From assembly GCA_947626565.1 (NCBI GenBank), contig CANQSQ010000010.1, positions 1-46,022 on the forward strand: DNA of 46,022 nucleotides, read 5' to 3'. Under the pieces are notes generated by a model, which worked only from the letters and a program-made list of their open reading frames with translations, was not told the origin of the DNA and did no database searches. This DNA comes from an uncultured Bacilli bacterium (GTDB lineage Bacteria > Bacillota_I > Bacilli_A > RF39 > UBA660). Position numbers and translations under genes: made by a program. Below are positions 34,501 to 43,000 of this stretch, one piece after another. Positions within the stretch are counted from its first letter, which is position 1, and each line of letters begins with the position of its first letter.

Positions 34501-36878
34501 CAATTAAAGTTCGTGTAAGTGGTGGAACCAAAATTCCTATGCTTGATGTTTCTACTATAACTGATGATGCTGAAAAAGAAGCAGCTATTGAAACTTATGT
34601 AAATGAATTGAAAAAATATAATGCATCATTAAAAGATGTATATACTAAAGAAAATAAAACCTTTGATAATCGCAATAGTGTTTTAGCTTCTACAGAAATA
34701 GTTACAGAACATGGCTTATTCTCTGTATCAAGTTTAGCTGTTGAAAATGCCCTAGATTCTGTAAGCAATAAGGTATCTCGTCTTGCTGAATCAACTTATG
34801 CCTTTGATGAAATGATGGAAATGTTCTATAGACAAAAAGGTCTAAAAAGAAATGCTGAAGATACCAAAGACGAAATGCCTAAAGCTCGTATTAATATTCG
34901 TTATATGCGTATGTTTGATGGTGCATTCATGTATGCTGGTGGCTATCATGTAGGTATTGAATATGGTTCTATTGCTGGTTTAGTTCAAGCTAGTAGAAAT
35001 ACTGATGACGCTACAGGCTATTTTGGTTGGGGAATTAGCCATGAAATTGGTCATCAAATTAATCAAAGTGATACTGTTTTTGCTGAAGTAACAAATAATA
35101 TTTATGCCTTACTTGCTCAAACAAGTAATGATTCTGATAAGTCTCGTTTAGAAATAAGTAATATTTATGAAAAAATCTACTCTAAAGTAACTTCTCATAC
35201 CTTAGGTAGAGCTCAAAATGTTTTTGTTCAATTAGGTATGTATTGGCAATTACATCTAGCTTATGATGATAATAAGACTTTTGAAGATACCAATTCTGTT
35301 TATTCAAAGATTAATCATTACTCTAGAACATATAACAATACTAAAAAATATACTCGTGATGAATTAACTATTCTTTATGCTTGTATGGCAACAGGTAAAG
35401 ATTTAACTGATTTCTTTGCTACTTGGGGCTTAACTGCTAGTGATACTTTAAAAGAAGAATTAGCAGCCTTAGACTTAGAAAAAGAAACCAAAGCTATTTA
35501 CTATTTAAATGATGCTGCTAGAAGATATCGTTTAAGTGGTCAAAAAGGCATCTCAGCTACTACAAAATTAGAGGCTAATATTAGTGAATCTAATAGTCAA
35601 GATAAACGTGTTACTCTTAATTTCAATGTAAATGCTGAAGAAGATAAGATTTTAGGCTACGAAATCCTTCGTAACAATACCTCAATCGGCTTTGTTACAG
35701 GCGATACTCATACATTTACAGACATAATTGGAGCTGAAAATAATCGTGCTTATACTTATCAAATAGTAGCTTATGATTACTTATTAAATAAAACTAATAC
35801 TGTAACATTAGATGAAATAAAAATTTCTCATGATGGAAGTATTGTTAAAGATAACTTTACTATTGAATCTAATTTCAAAGAAAAAGGTGAAATAGTAGAC
35901 AATGAAGATGAAACATTAGATCATTCAAAATTACATGTTAATAACTTAATTGATGGCAATGCTAAGACTGGTTTTAATGGTACTGAAAGAATTAGAACTT
36001 TAAGTCAAACTAATGACAAACCAAGTCTATCAAACGATAACAATAATGCTTATGTTATCATCAACTTAAATTCTAAGATGGCCGTTAGTGGTATAAAATA
36101 TTGTGCTTCAGTAGAAAATGGTGTTTTAAACCCTAACACAATTAAAAAATATAACATTTATGTAAGTAGTAATGGTACTGATTGGACTGATTGGACCCTT
36201 GCTAGAACTGGTACATTTAACTTAACTGCTGATAAACCAGAAGAAACTGTTTACTTTATGGGTCAAGATAAAGATAGTGAATCACAATTATGGACATATA
36301 ATGATATATCTTATATAAAAATTGAATCTGATGGTAATAAAGCTGGATTATCTGGAACAGAAATAGATATCATTGCTCCTCCAGGGGACAATATTGATAT
36401 TGAAATGAAAGGTGAAACACCAGTAATTGGTATTTTAGAAAATGACTATTGTTATTTAACTGATGGTTGTCCAAATGAAGTTGATGAAAATGGTGATCCA
36501 GTAGGTATAATCAAGAAAGATTCTGTTATAATTCAAGGTTCATATCGTGGTAGTCCATCATTCAACAACATTTTAATTGGTGATGCTAATGATGAAACTA
36601 AAGTTTATAGTGGTTATCAACTAATATTTGCTGAAATCAATAGTGATATGACAGTTTATGAAGTAGCTAAAGGTACTTGGTTATTCGTTATGACAAAAGA
36701 ACAATATGAAACAATGCTTAACTCTAGTAGTACTATTAGAGCCTACTTATACCGTGTTAATGATGCTGTAAGTTTAGATGGTCAAAGATTAACTTCTACT
36801 TCTAAAGCAGTTAGTAATTTGAAAGCCTATAATGAATTAGAAAAAATTCAACTTACAAGTACAACAAAAAATGACTAA
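31560..36878 (+). CDS. Secreted M60-type metallopeptidase with dockerin, Fn3 and F5/8-type domains
   Basis: M60 (enhancin-like) peptidases cut mucins and other O-glycoproteins. The 1772 residues comprise a signal peptide (about 1-29), a Glu/Thr/Ser-rich linker, a beta domain (about 110-235), and a dockerin-like EF-hand pair (about 241-290; GDINSDGKVDIKDN and LNLDGAVDIADL). Then come two Fn3-like domains (about 470-650), an F5/8-type-like carbohydrate-binding domain (about 660-800), and the M60 region. The zinc site is HEIGH with His1161, Glu1162, His1165 and Glu1176. An Fn3-like domain and an F5/8-type domain (about 1440-1610) follow. There is no C-terminal anchor, so the dockerin may tether the enzyme to the next gene's product. 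Confidence 0.88.
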   Translation: MKKIVNNLLSMLLVSAMLFNLFSPFAVFALEEADTNSQTQEIFEEEIPTEETKNTEEVATSSEESSQETEQPKQEDQNNATQNIDQKTTTPIVTDTTTSIPMSDVAGKGNIEVEAHLVLPIANVEKNNMTFTIYDSSNNKASIDLNKVNEPKDGYYEDTISLGKQNIRITATERDKDGQLLSGIDKTENVVYISVNLYSLDKGNYTVELKGKYFVTYKIPVTLDKFSQRLNLTDEKGMFEIGDINSDGKVDIKDNNLMINAIDNNDSKYDLNLDGAVDIADLNYITAIINSTEKTVNYENTNAIIDSENITFEVKENMLAEGSADLSTIFTDEGVIKLQQVDNKPIELGIDLSGQDAKESVEMREVRITVGENVPQGMLIRVETENGDIIEKNVFAPTANTIHYFTEEVTEGTLKVDLGKQVAVKKVTIIVTEASTNNLADIAKVEFLNNVKVETSMPENFYTPTITNVDTSVSEQLTVNFSSVPNVTGYEIEIVGPEINTIFQTTFTSFTIEDLKNYANYTIKVQSVNQEWRSGWSDPYTASPQSTRKPPAVDMVTATPTYSGIDFGWKDMEDTLSYNIYYRKVGSEEYTKISEITGIKYSLKGLEAAVEYEAYLTGNNPLGEGSASQTVKAKTLKSDATIVPQYKLINTSVDGAEKNNHIKDVLYSAGTMTDNNGYSIVDDKFDTYFSVNDWQINAHYSNMGAPIIVLDNSYKMNEFILTVPDTSTPSIKKTAENDLKVYYFEKDSYKEADRKVVSANLTTKKDENNRIYYVIRTTEPITATAIQFGLTASKAPIEFNEVKIYKYDSLVDDVAKLFVDDLRVELAKGVTQKDIDALRERADIKDNDEYSPYRDSVLADLDYAEKILKDEKLNDVIVLNPNISNSYNSHLKFAMTINDYQPLGIVARPGDTLNVYVGSTGKINVQLVYTQYHAEANAWNKTYNLQKGQNIITIDAIGSAESERGGSVYVRYTSTPDAKNPIKVRVSGGTKIPMLDVSTITDDAEKEAAIETYVNELKKYNASLKDVYTKENKTFDNRNSVLASTEIVTEHGLFSVSSLAVENALDSVSNKVSRLAESTYAFDEMMEMFYRQKGLKRNAEDTKDEMPKARINIRYMRMFDGAFMYAGGYHVGIEYGSIAGLVQASRNTDDATGYFGWGISHEIGHQINQSDTVFAEVTNNIYALLAQTSNDSDKSRLEISNIYEKIYSKVTSHTLGRAQNVFVQLGMYWQLHLAYDDNKTFEDTNSVYSKINHYSRTYNNTKKYTRDELTILYACMATGKDLTDFFATWGLTASDTLKEELAALDLEKETKAIYYLNDAARRYRLSGQKGISATTKLEANISESNSQDKRVTLNFNVNAEEDKILGYEILRNNTSIGFVTGDTHTFTDIIGAENNRAYTYQIVAYDYLLNKTNTVTLDEIKISHDGSIVKDNFTIESNFKEKGEIVDNEDETLDHSKLHVNNLIDGNAKTGFNGTERIRTLSQTNDKPSLSNDNNNAYVIINLNSKMAVSGIKYCASVENGVLNPNTIKKYNIYVSSNGTDWTDWTLARTGTFNLTADKPEETVYFMGQDKDSESQLWTYNDISYIKIESDGNKAGLSGTEIDIIAPPGDNIDIEMKGETPVIGILENDYCYLTDGCPNEVDENGDPVGIIKKDSVIIQGSYRGSPSFNNILIGDANDETKVYSGYQLIFAEINSDMTVYEVAKGTWLFVMTKEQYETMLNSSSTIRAYLYRVNDAVSLDGQRLTSTSKAVSNLKAYNELEKIQLTSTTKND

Positions 36879-36890
36879 GGGAGTGAGAAT

Positions 36891-37850
36891 ATGAAGAATA
36901 AATTATTACTTGCCATTGTTTTCTTATTTGGAATATTCTTTCCATTCACTTCGGTTGAAGCACTAACAAAAATAAATTTTATTGAAAAAGGAAATGGTCA
37001 AATTGATACAACCCTTCATTTTGAAGAAGGGTTTGTAGGGGCCATTGATGTTACATTTAATGTCAGTGGCAACGTATACGTAAAAGATTTTCAATTTTCC
37101 GATAAAATTTCTTCTAACAACTATGGAAAAGAATATAAGTACAATAAAGATAAACATACTTTAACTGTTCGTGTAACAACAGGAGGAACTGGTACTAGCC
37201 ATAACCTTCTAAATTCTAAAAAAGAATTAGTTTTAGGAACTATAAACTTTGCAAGTTCAGCTAAGGACGATGTCAAATATAAATTATCTGAAACAACTTT
37301 TAAAATAGTTGACAACAATTGGAAATCAAAAACAATAGCCCAATCACATATTACATTGGGTGATACACAATTTACTTATAAAGTAACTAAAACTGAAGAA
37401 GAAGAAAAACCTAATACTCCAGGTAGCTCTGATCAAGAAACTGACAAACCAGGCGATAATACTGGTGAGAGTGGAGATAACACAGAAGATAATACTGATC
37501 AAAAAGAAGACAATAAAAATGATTCTTCTACAAGCAGCAGCAATAAAAATGAATCATCTTCTAAAACCTCTTCTAGTAAAAATACCACAAGTAAAAATAC
37601 TAAAACAAATTCCTCAGATACTAATATAACTGAAAAAGATTCTAGTACAGATACTTCAGTTACAGAGGATGATGATGCGAAAAATGAAGATGAAAGTAAA
37701 ATTGAATCACGTTCTAAAGATACAAACAAAACTACTAAAGAAGAAAAAGAAGAATCAAAATTCAACTGGAAAATTGTAATTAGTGTTCTTGCGGTAATTG
37801 CCGCTTGTGGTGCTATCTATTTCTTCATTGTTAGAAAAGATAATAAATAA
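36891..37850 (+). CDS. Membrane-anchored cohesin-like surface receptor
   Basis: The 319-residue product has a signal peptide (about 1-25), a beta-rich domain (about 26-165), a long Ser/Thr/Asn/Glu/Asp linker (about 170-285) and a C-terminal transmembrane helix (WKIVISVLAVIAACGAIYFF) with a short basic tail. The beta domain's order and a closing strand of the LVLGTINFAS type resemble cohesins, the receptors that hold dockerin-bearing enzymes. The fold call is tentative because cohesins diverge strongly. It starts 12 bases after the dockerin-bearing M60 gene behind a GGGAGTG site and should be cotranscribed with it. The simplest reading is that it displays the protease on the cell surface through the linker. 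Confidence 0.7.
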   Translation: MKNKLLLAIVFLFGIFFPFTSVEALTKINFIEKGNGQIDTTLHFEEGFVGAIDVTFNVSGNVYVKDFQFSDKISSNNYGKEYKYNKDKHTLTVRVTTGGTGTSHNLLNSKKELVLGTINFASSAKDDVKYKLSETTFKIVDNNWKSKTIAQSHITLGDTQFTYKVTKTEEEEKPNTPGSSDQETDKPGDNTGESGDNTEDNTDQKEDNKNDSSTSSSNKNESSSKTSSSKNTTSKNTKTNSSDTNITEKDSSTDTSVTEDDDAKNEDESKIESRSKDTNKTTKEEKEESKFNWKIVISVLAVIAACGAIYFFIVRKDNK

Positions 37851-37856
37851 AACGTT

Positions 37857-37882
37857 AAAAGATACTGCAATAGTATCTTTTT
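37857..37882 (+). terminator. Intrinsic terminator of the M60-cohesin unit
   Basis: AAAAGATACT (37857-37866) pairs with AGTATCTTTT (37872-37881) around GCAAT and ends in T residues. It begins 6 bases after the stop of the cohesin-like gene. Confidence 0.85.
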
Positions 37883-37883
37883 C

Positions 37884-37912
37884 TTGACTAGCTAAAGTAA
37901 ATTATATACAAT
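37884..37912 (+). promoter_or_regulatory. Promoter of trxB-trxA
   Basis: TTGACT (37884-37889) and TACAAT (37907-37912) are 17 bases apart, directly behind the preceding terminator and 25 bases before the trxB ATG. Confidence 0.7.
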
Positions 37913-37936
37913 AAAACCAAATGAAGGGGTGATTAT

Positions 37937-38842
37937 ATGGATACTTATGACGTTATTATAATTGGTGCTGGTCCCGCTGGCTTAACAAGTGCTCTTTACC
38001 TAAAAAGAGCTAATAAAAAGGTTTTAATTTTAGAAGCTAAAAACTATGGTGGCCAAATAATAAATGCCAATAAAATAGAAAACTATCCCGGAATTGAAGA
38101 AATATCTGGCTTTACTTTCGCAACTAATTTATACAACCAAGTCAAAAAACTAGGCGCTGAAATAAAATATGAAACTGTCATTAGAGTAGAAGCAGATAAA
38201 ACCGTTATCACTAACAACAATAAATATCAAGCTAAAGCTATTATTATTGCTACTGGTTCCGAAAATGAAAAATTACATTTACCTAACGAAGAAAAATATA
38301 TGGGAAAAGGAATATCTTATTGTGCCACTTGCGATGGTAATTTTTATAAAGATAAAGTAGTTATCGTTAATGGGGGAGGAAATACCGCTCTAGAAGATAC
38401 TCTCTATTTAGCTAATATTGCTTCCAAAGTATACTTAATACATAGACGAGATACTTTTAGAGGAGACATTAAATATTTAGATGAAATTAAAAAGTACCAA
38501 AATATAGAAGTCATTTTAAATTCCTCCATAACCGCCATAAAAGGACAAGATAAATTAGAAAAAGTTACTATAAAAGACATTTTTGGTAACGAAAAGGATA
38601 TAATAACCGATGGACTTTTTATCGCTATTGGACAAGAACCTCACAATGAAATTTTTAAAAACATTGTTGATTTAAATGAAAAAGGCTATATAATTTCTGT
38701 AGATGAGGTTCATACTAAAACAGCAGGAATCTATGTAGCTGGTGATACTAGAGAAAAAGACTTACGTCAGCTAACTACAGCTGTTAGTGATGGTAGTATT
38801 GCTGCGACTATAGCTATAAAAGAAATGAAAGGAAATGATTAA
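37937..38842 (+). CDS. trxB: Thioredoxin reductase
   Basis: TrxB is a FAD enzyme that passes electrons from NADPH to thioredoxin. The 301 residues have the FAD motif IIGAGPAGLTSAL, the redox pair CATC (in SYCATCDGNFY), the NADPH motif VNGGGNTALEDTLY and the C-terminal FAD motif GIYVAGDTREKDLRQL. This is the low-molecular-weight bacterial type. The gene abuts trxA with no gap. Confidence 0.96.
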   Translation: MDTYDVIIIGAGPAGLTSALYLKRANKKVLILEAKNYGGQIINANKIENYPGIEEISGFTFATNLYNQVKKLGAEIKYETVIRVEADKTVITNNNKYQAKAIIIATGSENEKLHLPNEEKYMGKGISYCATCDGNFYKDKVVIVNGGGNTALEDTLYLANIASKVYLIHRRDTFRGDIKYLDEIKKYQNIEVILNSSITAIKGQDKLEKVTIKDIFGNEKDIITDGLFIAIGQEPHNEIFKNIVDLNEKGYIISVDEVHTKTAGIYVAGDTREKDLRQLTTAVSDGSIAATIAIKEMKGND

Positions 38843-39148
38843 ATGGAAGTTATTGAAATAACTGATAAAAATATTGATGAAATGATTAGTAAAAATAAAA
38901 AAGTCGTAATTGATTGTTATGCCGACTGGTGTGGTCCCTGCAAAATGTTATCTCCCATACTTGATGAACTAGCTCAAGAAAAAGAAGACATTAACTTTTA
39001 TAAAATAAATGTTGATGATAATGATGCAACTGTTTCTAAATATCGTATCATGTCTATACCAGCCTTATTAATTTTTGAAGATGGTAAATTAGCTACTACT
39101 TCAGTTGGACTAAAATCAAAACAAGAACTAAAAGAAATAATAAAATAA
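38843..39148 (+). CDS. trxA: Thioredoxin
   Basis: Thioredoxin reduces disulfides in cytosolic proteins and is itself reduced by TrxB, encoded just upstream. The 101 residues contain the WCGPC active site (CYADWCGPCKML), the cis-Pro segment IMSIPALLIFEDGK and normal length. Its ATG follows the last base of the trxB stop codon, so the two are translationally coupled. Confidence 0.97.
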   Translation: MEVIEITDKNIDEMISKNKKVVIDCYADWCGPCKMLSPILDELAQEKEDINFYKINVDDNDATVSKYRIMSIPALLIFEDGKLATTSVGLKSKQELKEIIK

Positions 39149-39178
39149 AATAAAATTTACCTAAAGGAGAAAATAACT

Positions 39179-39856
39179 ATGAAAACATTTGAAGATGTAA
39201 AGAAATCAATACAAACACATAACACTAAACTTTATAAAGAAGCAGTTGATAATCTTAAACAAGGTAACTTAAACGATTATGAGGAAAAGGCTAATAAGAT
39301 AATTATAAAAGAATGTGAAAATTGTTTAGATAACATTGATGAAGTAACTGCCATTGAAATAGGTGCTCAAACCAATTCTTTTATAGATGGTCTTAGAAAA
39401 GCTTATAATTTACACATTGATGAATATTGGAATAATTTTGAAAACTTTATTGATAAATATGTATTAGAAGTATCACAAGGAAATCATCGCCGACCAAAAA
39501 TGATGATGTCATGTGCAGAAGCTAGTCATAATTTAGGTATTAAGTATGAAGACATTCAATGCTTTAAAGACCAAGATCCAAGAAAGGATGAAGCTGCCGA
39601 TATATTTAAACAAATAATTAACGATAACTATGGCACTAATATTCCTATGAGTGAAGTTAGAAATCAAGCCTATGACGATTATGAAAAAGTTGCCCTTAGT
39701 GGTGACAAAGTTAGTGAAGCCAATGCCCTTATTCATTTAAAAGAAATTCAAAGAGATGATGGTGCTTTAAAAAATGGCTTAATTTACTATACCTTAGCAA
39801 CAGATGAAGATTATCAAGAAGCTAAAAGAATTTGCTCAGTTAATCAAGTAAAATAA
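39179..39856 (+). CDS. Uncharacterised cytosolic helical protein downstream of trxA
   Basis: I do not recognise this 225-residue protein. It is soluble, mostly alpha-helical and acidic. A conserved-looking patch, GNHRRPKMMMSCAEASHNLGI (residues about 101-121), and Cys residues at several places stand out. It has no signal peptide or known motif. An AAAGGAG site precedes the ATG 30 bases after trxA, and a strong terminator follows, so it is likely the third gene of the thioredoxin operon and might act in a redox process, though this is only context. Confidence 0.7.
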   Translation: MKTFEDVKKSIQTHNTKLYKEAVDNLKQGNLNDYEEKANKIIIKECENCLDNIDEVTAIEIGAQTNSFIDGLRKAYNLHIDEYWNNFENFIDKYVLEVSQGNHRRPKMMMSCAEASHNLGIKYEDIQCFKDQDPRKDEAADIFKQIINDNYGTNIPMSEVRNQAYDDYEKVALSGDKVSEANALIHLKEIQRDDGALKNGLIYYTLATDEDYQEAKRICSVNQVK

Positions 39857-39877
39857 CCTAAATTTCATAGTATATAA

Positions 39878-39913
39878 AAATAAAGGTCAACTAAAAAGGA
39901 CCTTTATTTTTTT
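39878..39913 (+). terminator. Intrinsic terminator before the CRISPR locus
   Basis: AAATAAAGGTC (39878-39888) pairs perfectly with GACCTTTATTT (39899-39909) around a 10-base loop and continues into a seven-T tract. It separates the trx operon from the tracrRNA/cas region. Confidence 0.88.
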
Positions 39914-39968
39914 ATAACTAAAAAATAATTAAACTACTATATTTTATATTAAAAATACTATATAATAT

Positions 39969-40066
39969 AAAAAAACTGCCTAAGCAGTTATTCTCACATA
40001 TGTAAGTATTTAGGGTAAAACCTTTATTTTAACTTATCTATGTCATCTTGAATGGTACAAGACAAC
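39969..40066 (-). ncRNA. tracrRNA
   Basis: The anti-repeat is unmistakable: plus-strand bases 40036-40057 are identical to positions 8-29 of the CRISPR repeat, so the minus-strand RNA pairs with the repeat over 22 bases. It continues with UAAGUUAAAAU, matching the bulge and lower stem of the S. pyogenes tracrRNA, then a nexus-like hairpin (GGU-UUU-ACC), a hairpin CUUAC-AUAU-GUGAG (39994-40007 region), and a terminator hairpin AACUGC/GCAGUU (39974-39989) with U residues. Length is about 98 bases. It guides RNase III processing of pre-crRNA and loads Cas9. It is transcribed away from cas9. Confidence 0.93.
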
Positions 40067-40069
40067 TAA

Positions 40070-40098
40070 ATAATATCATATAATACGGAGGTAGTCAA
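40070..40098 (-). promoter_or_regulatory. tracrRNA promoter overlapping the cas9 start region
   Basis: On the minus strand TTGACT (40098-40093) and TATTAT (40075-40070) are separated by 17 bases, with TG one base before the -10. Transcription would begin near 40063-40066, at the 5' edge of the anti-repeat. The -35 covers the first base of the cas9 ATG and the spacer covers its GGAGG site. Confidence 0.8.
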
Positions 40099-43000
40099 TG
40101 GAAAAATATAATATTGGATTAGATATTGGAACCACATCAGTAGGATGGGCTGTTGTTAATAAAGAAAAAAATACAATTATGAGAAAAGGAAATAAAAAAC
40201 TTTGGGGAGTTCGTCTATTTGAAGAAGCTAGCACTGCTGAAAACAGAAGAAAACAGCGTAGTCAAAGACGAAGATATGCAAGACGTAAAGAAAGAATAAA
40301 CTTATTAAGAAAAGAATTCTCTGATGAGATTAATAAGGTCGATAATAATTTTTACACGAAATTGGAAGAGAGCTTTTATAATAAAAAAGATGAAAAAAAG
40401 ACAATTAAACTAACACCTAAAGAAAAAGCCCTAATAAAAGAATATAATAAAAAATATCCGACTATTTATCACTTAAGAGAAGAATTAATAAATAATAAAG
40501 AACAACAAGACATCAGACTGGTCTATCTAGCTATCCACCATATAATAAAATATAGAGGTGATTTCTTATATAAAGGAGATTTCAATTCAAATAATTTAAA
40601 TATTAAAGAAGCACTAACTACAATTATGTCTCTTATGAATAATTATCAAATTATAAATATAGAAGATATTGAAACACTATCATATAAAGAAATCGAATTA
40701 GCCTTATTAAATGAATCAAAAAGAGACAAAAAAGAAGCTCTTACAAAAATTTTAAGTACTATTTTTCCTAAAGAGGTATGTAATGAATTTATAAAATTCA
40801 TAATGGGTAATAAAACATCTATTAATAAATTACTTGCCATGGATATAGAAAAGAACTTAGAATTAAATATTGAAAAATACGACGAAAAAATAGATGATTT
40901 ATCATCAGATATAGGAGACAAAATAGAAATATTGGATGCTATAAAGCAATTATATGACATCCTTATACTAAAAAGATTTTTTAAGGACGAAAACACTTCT
41001 ATATCAAGTGTAATGGTTAAAAAGTATAAAACTCATAAACAAGACTTAAGAAATTTAAAAGATTTATTTTTATCAAATGAAAATTTATATAATGAAATAT
41101 TTAAATCCACTGATAATCTTTGTCTATATGAAAAATATATAAAAGGACAACTATCATATGATGAATTCACAAAAGAATTAAAAAGTAAATTTGAAATTTT
41201 ATTCGAAGAATTAGCTAATAACCAATTAAAAGATAAATATCTTATAGAAATACAACCAAAAATAGATAGTGGAAATTTCATGCCTAGAATAACAGAAACT
41301 AATAATAGTATTTATCCATTTCAATTAAATAAAACGGAATTAATTCAAATAATAGAAAATCAAGGAAGGTTTTATAAATTTTTACTAGATAAAACAAATG
41401 ATGGAATTTATAAACTTGTAAAAATATTAGAATTTAAAATACCCTATTATGTAGGACCTCTAAATGATACAACATCTTCAAAAAACACAAAAAATAAAAA
41501 TTCCTGGATGGAAAGAAAACAAAATAATGTTAAAATTACGCCATATAATTTTTCAGAAATAGTTGATTTAGAAAGTTCTGCTGAAAAATTTATTACTAGA
41601 ATGACTTCTAATTGTACATACTTATTAACTGAACCAGCTATGCCAAGCAATTCTATTTTATATTCCAAATATAAGGTTTTAAATGAATTAAAACAAATAA
41701 CTATCAATGATATGAAACTAACCGAAGATTTTCAAAATAGAATATATAAAGAATTATTTTTAAAAACAAAAGGTACAATAACTAATACTATTTTTACTAA
41801 TTTTGTTTATGAAAAGAAAGAATTTGATATGTTTAAGGATAATTTATTAGTAAAAGGATATTCAGCAGATAATAAATTTGCCAACAACATGCAGTCATAT
41901 CATGATTTCTTTGGCGAAAATGGAATTTTTGAAGGAACAAGTTATACAATTGATGATGCTGAAGAAATAATTAAATGGATTACTATATTTGAAGATAAAG
42001 ATATATTAGAAAAGAAAGTAAAAAATAATTACAATTTATCTAATGACAGTATAAAGAAAATATTATCGAAAAAATATAAGGGTTGGAGTAATCTATCAAA
42101 AACTCTATTAACAACAAAATACTATGTAGATCCTTACACAAATATAAAAAAATCAATACTTGACCTTATGGAAGAAACGCCTCAAAATTTTATGCAAATT
42201 ATTTTTAATGATAAATACAATTTTCAAAAAATGATTGCTGATTTTAATAAAGTAAATCCTAATCATAAAATCAATTATGAATTAGTTTCCGATTTAGCAA
42301 CTTCACCTGCAACTAAAAAAGGTATTTATCAGGCATTAAAAGTTGTAGAAGAAATTGTTGATTACATGGGATATGAACCAAATGGTATTATGATTGAAAT
42401 GGCTCGTAATGATGACAAAAAGGAACGAAAACAAGATAGAAAAAAATATCTTCAAAACTTATATGATAGTGCTAAAAATGATATTGAAAACTATCCATTG
42501 TTAAAATCACAGTTAAATGATACTAAGGAAATCACTTTAAAATTATATTTATATTTTCTTCAAGAAGGAAAAAGTTTGTATAGTCAACAACCTATAGAGA
42601 TAGAAAGACTAAATGAATGTGAAATAGACCATATTTTGCCTCGAACACTATATAATGATAACTCATTAGATAATAAAGCTTTAGTCTTTAAACATGAAAA
42701 TCAAGAAAAAGCTGCTAGTTTCATCCTACCTAAAAGATTTAGGACAGAAGAGAGAAAAAGTTGGTGGAATCATTTAAAAAATTTAAAACTTATATCAGCT
42801 AAAAAATATAATCGCTTAATTAGAGATAAATATACTGATAGTGATATTGAAGGTTTTATCAACCGACAACTAGTAGAAACAAGACAAATCTCCAAACATG
42901 TTGCTAATATCTTAAATAATTATTATTCAAAAACAAAAGTTACATACTTGCATGCCAATTTATCTCATGATTATCGTGAAAAATTTGAACTATTTAAATA

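Noticed and set aside
37499-37765. Minus-strand reading frame rich in Ser, Val and Leu opposite the cohesin-like gene's linker
   Set aside because: It arises from the repetitive Ser/Glu/Lys codons of the linker on the plus strand and has no start signals.
40029-40066. A stray CRISPR repeat upstream of cas9
   Set aside because: It matches repeat positions 8-29 but both ends are degenerate, and on the minus strand it runs straight into tracrRNA bulge, nexus and terminator features. It is the tracrRNA anti-repeat.
40079-40084. TATAAT as the cas9 promoter -10
   Set aside because: A start 7 bases downstream would fall at or after the GGAGG ribosome binding site, leaving no usable leader; the -35 is also poor.
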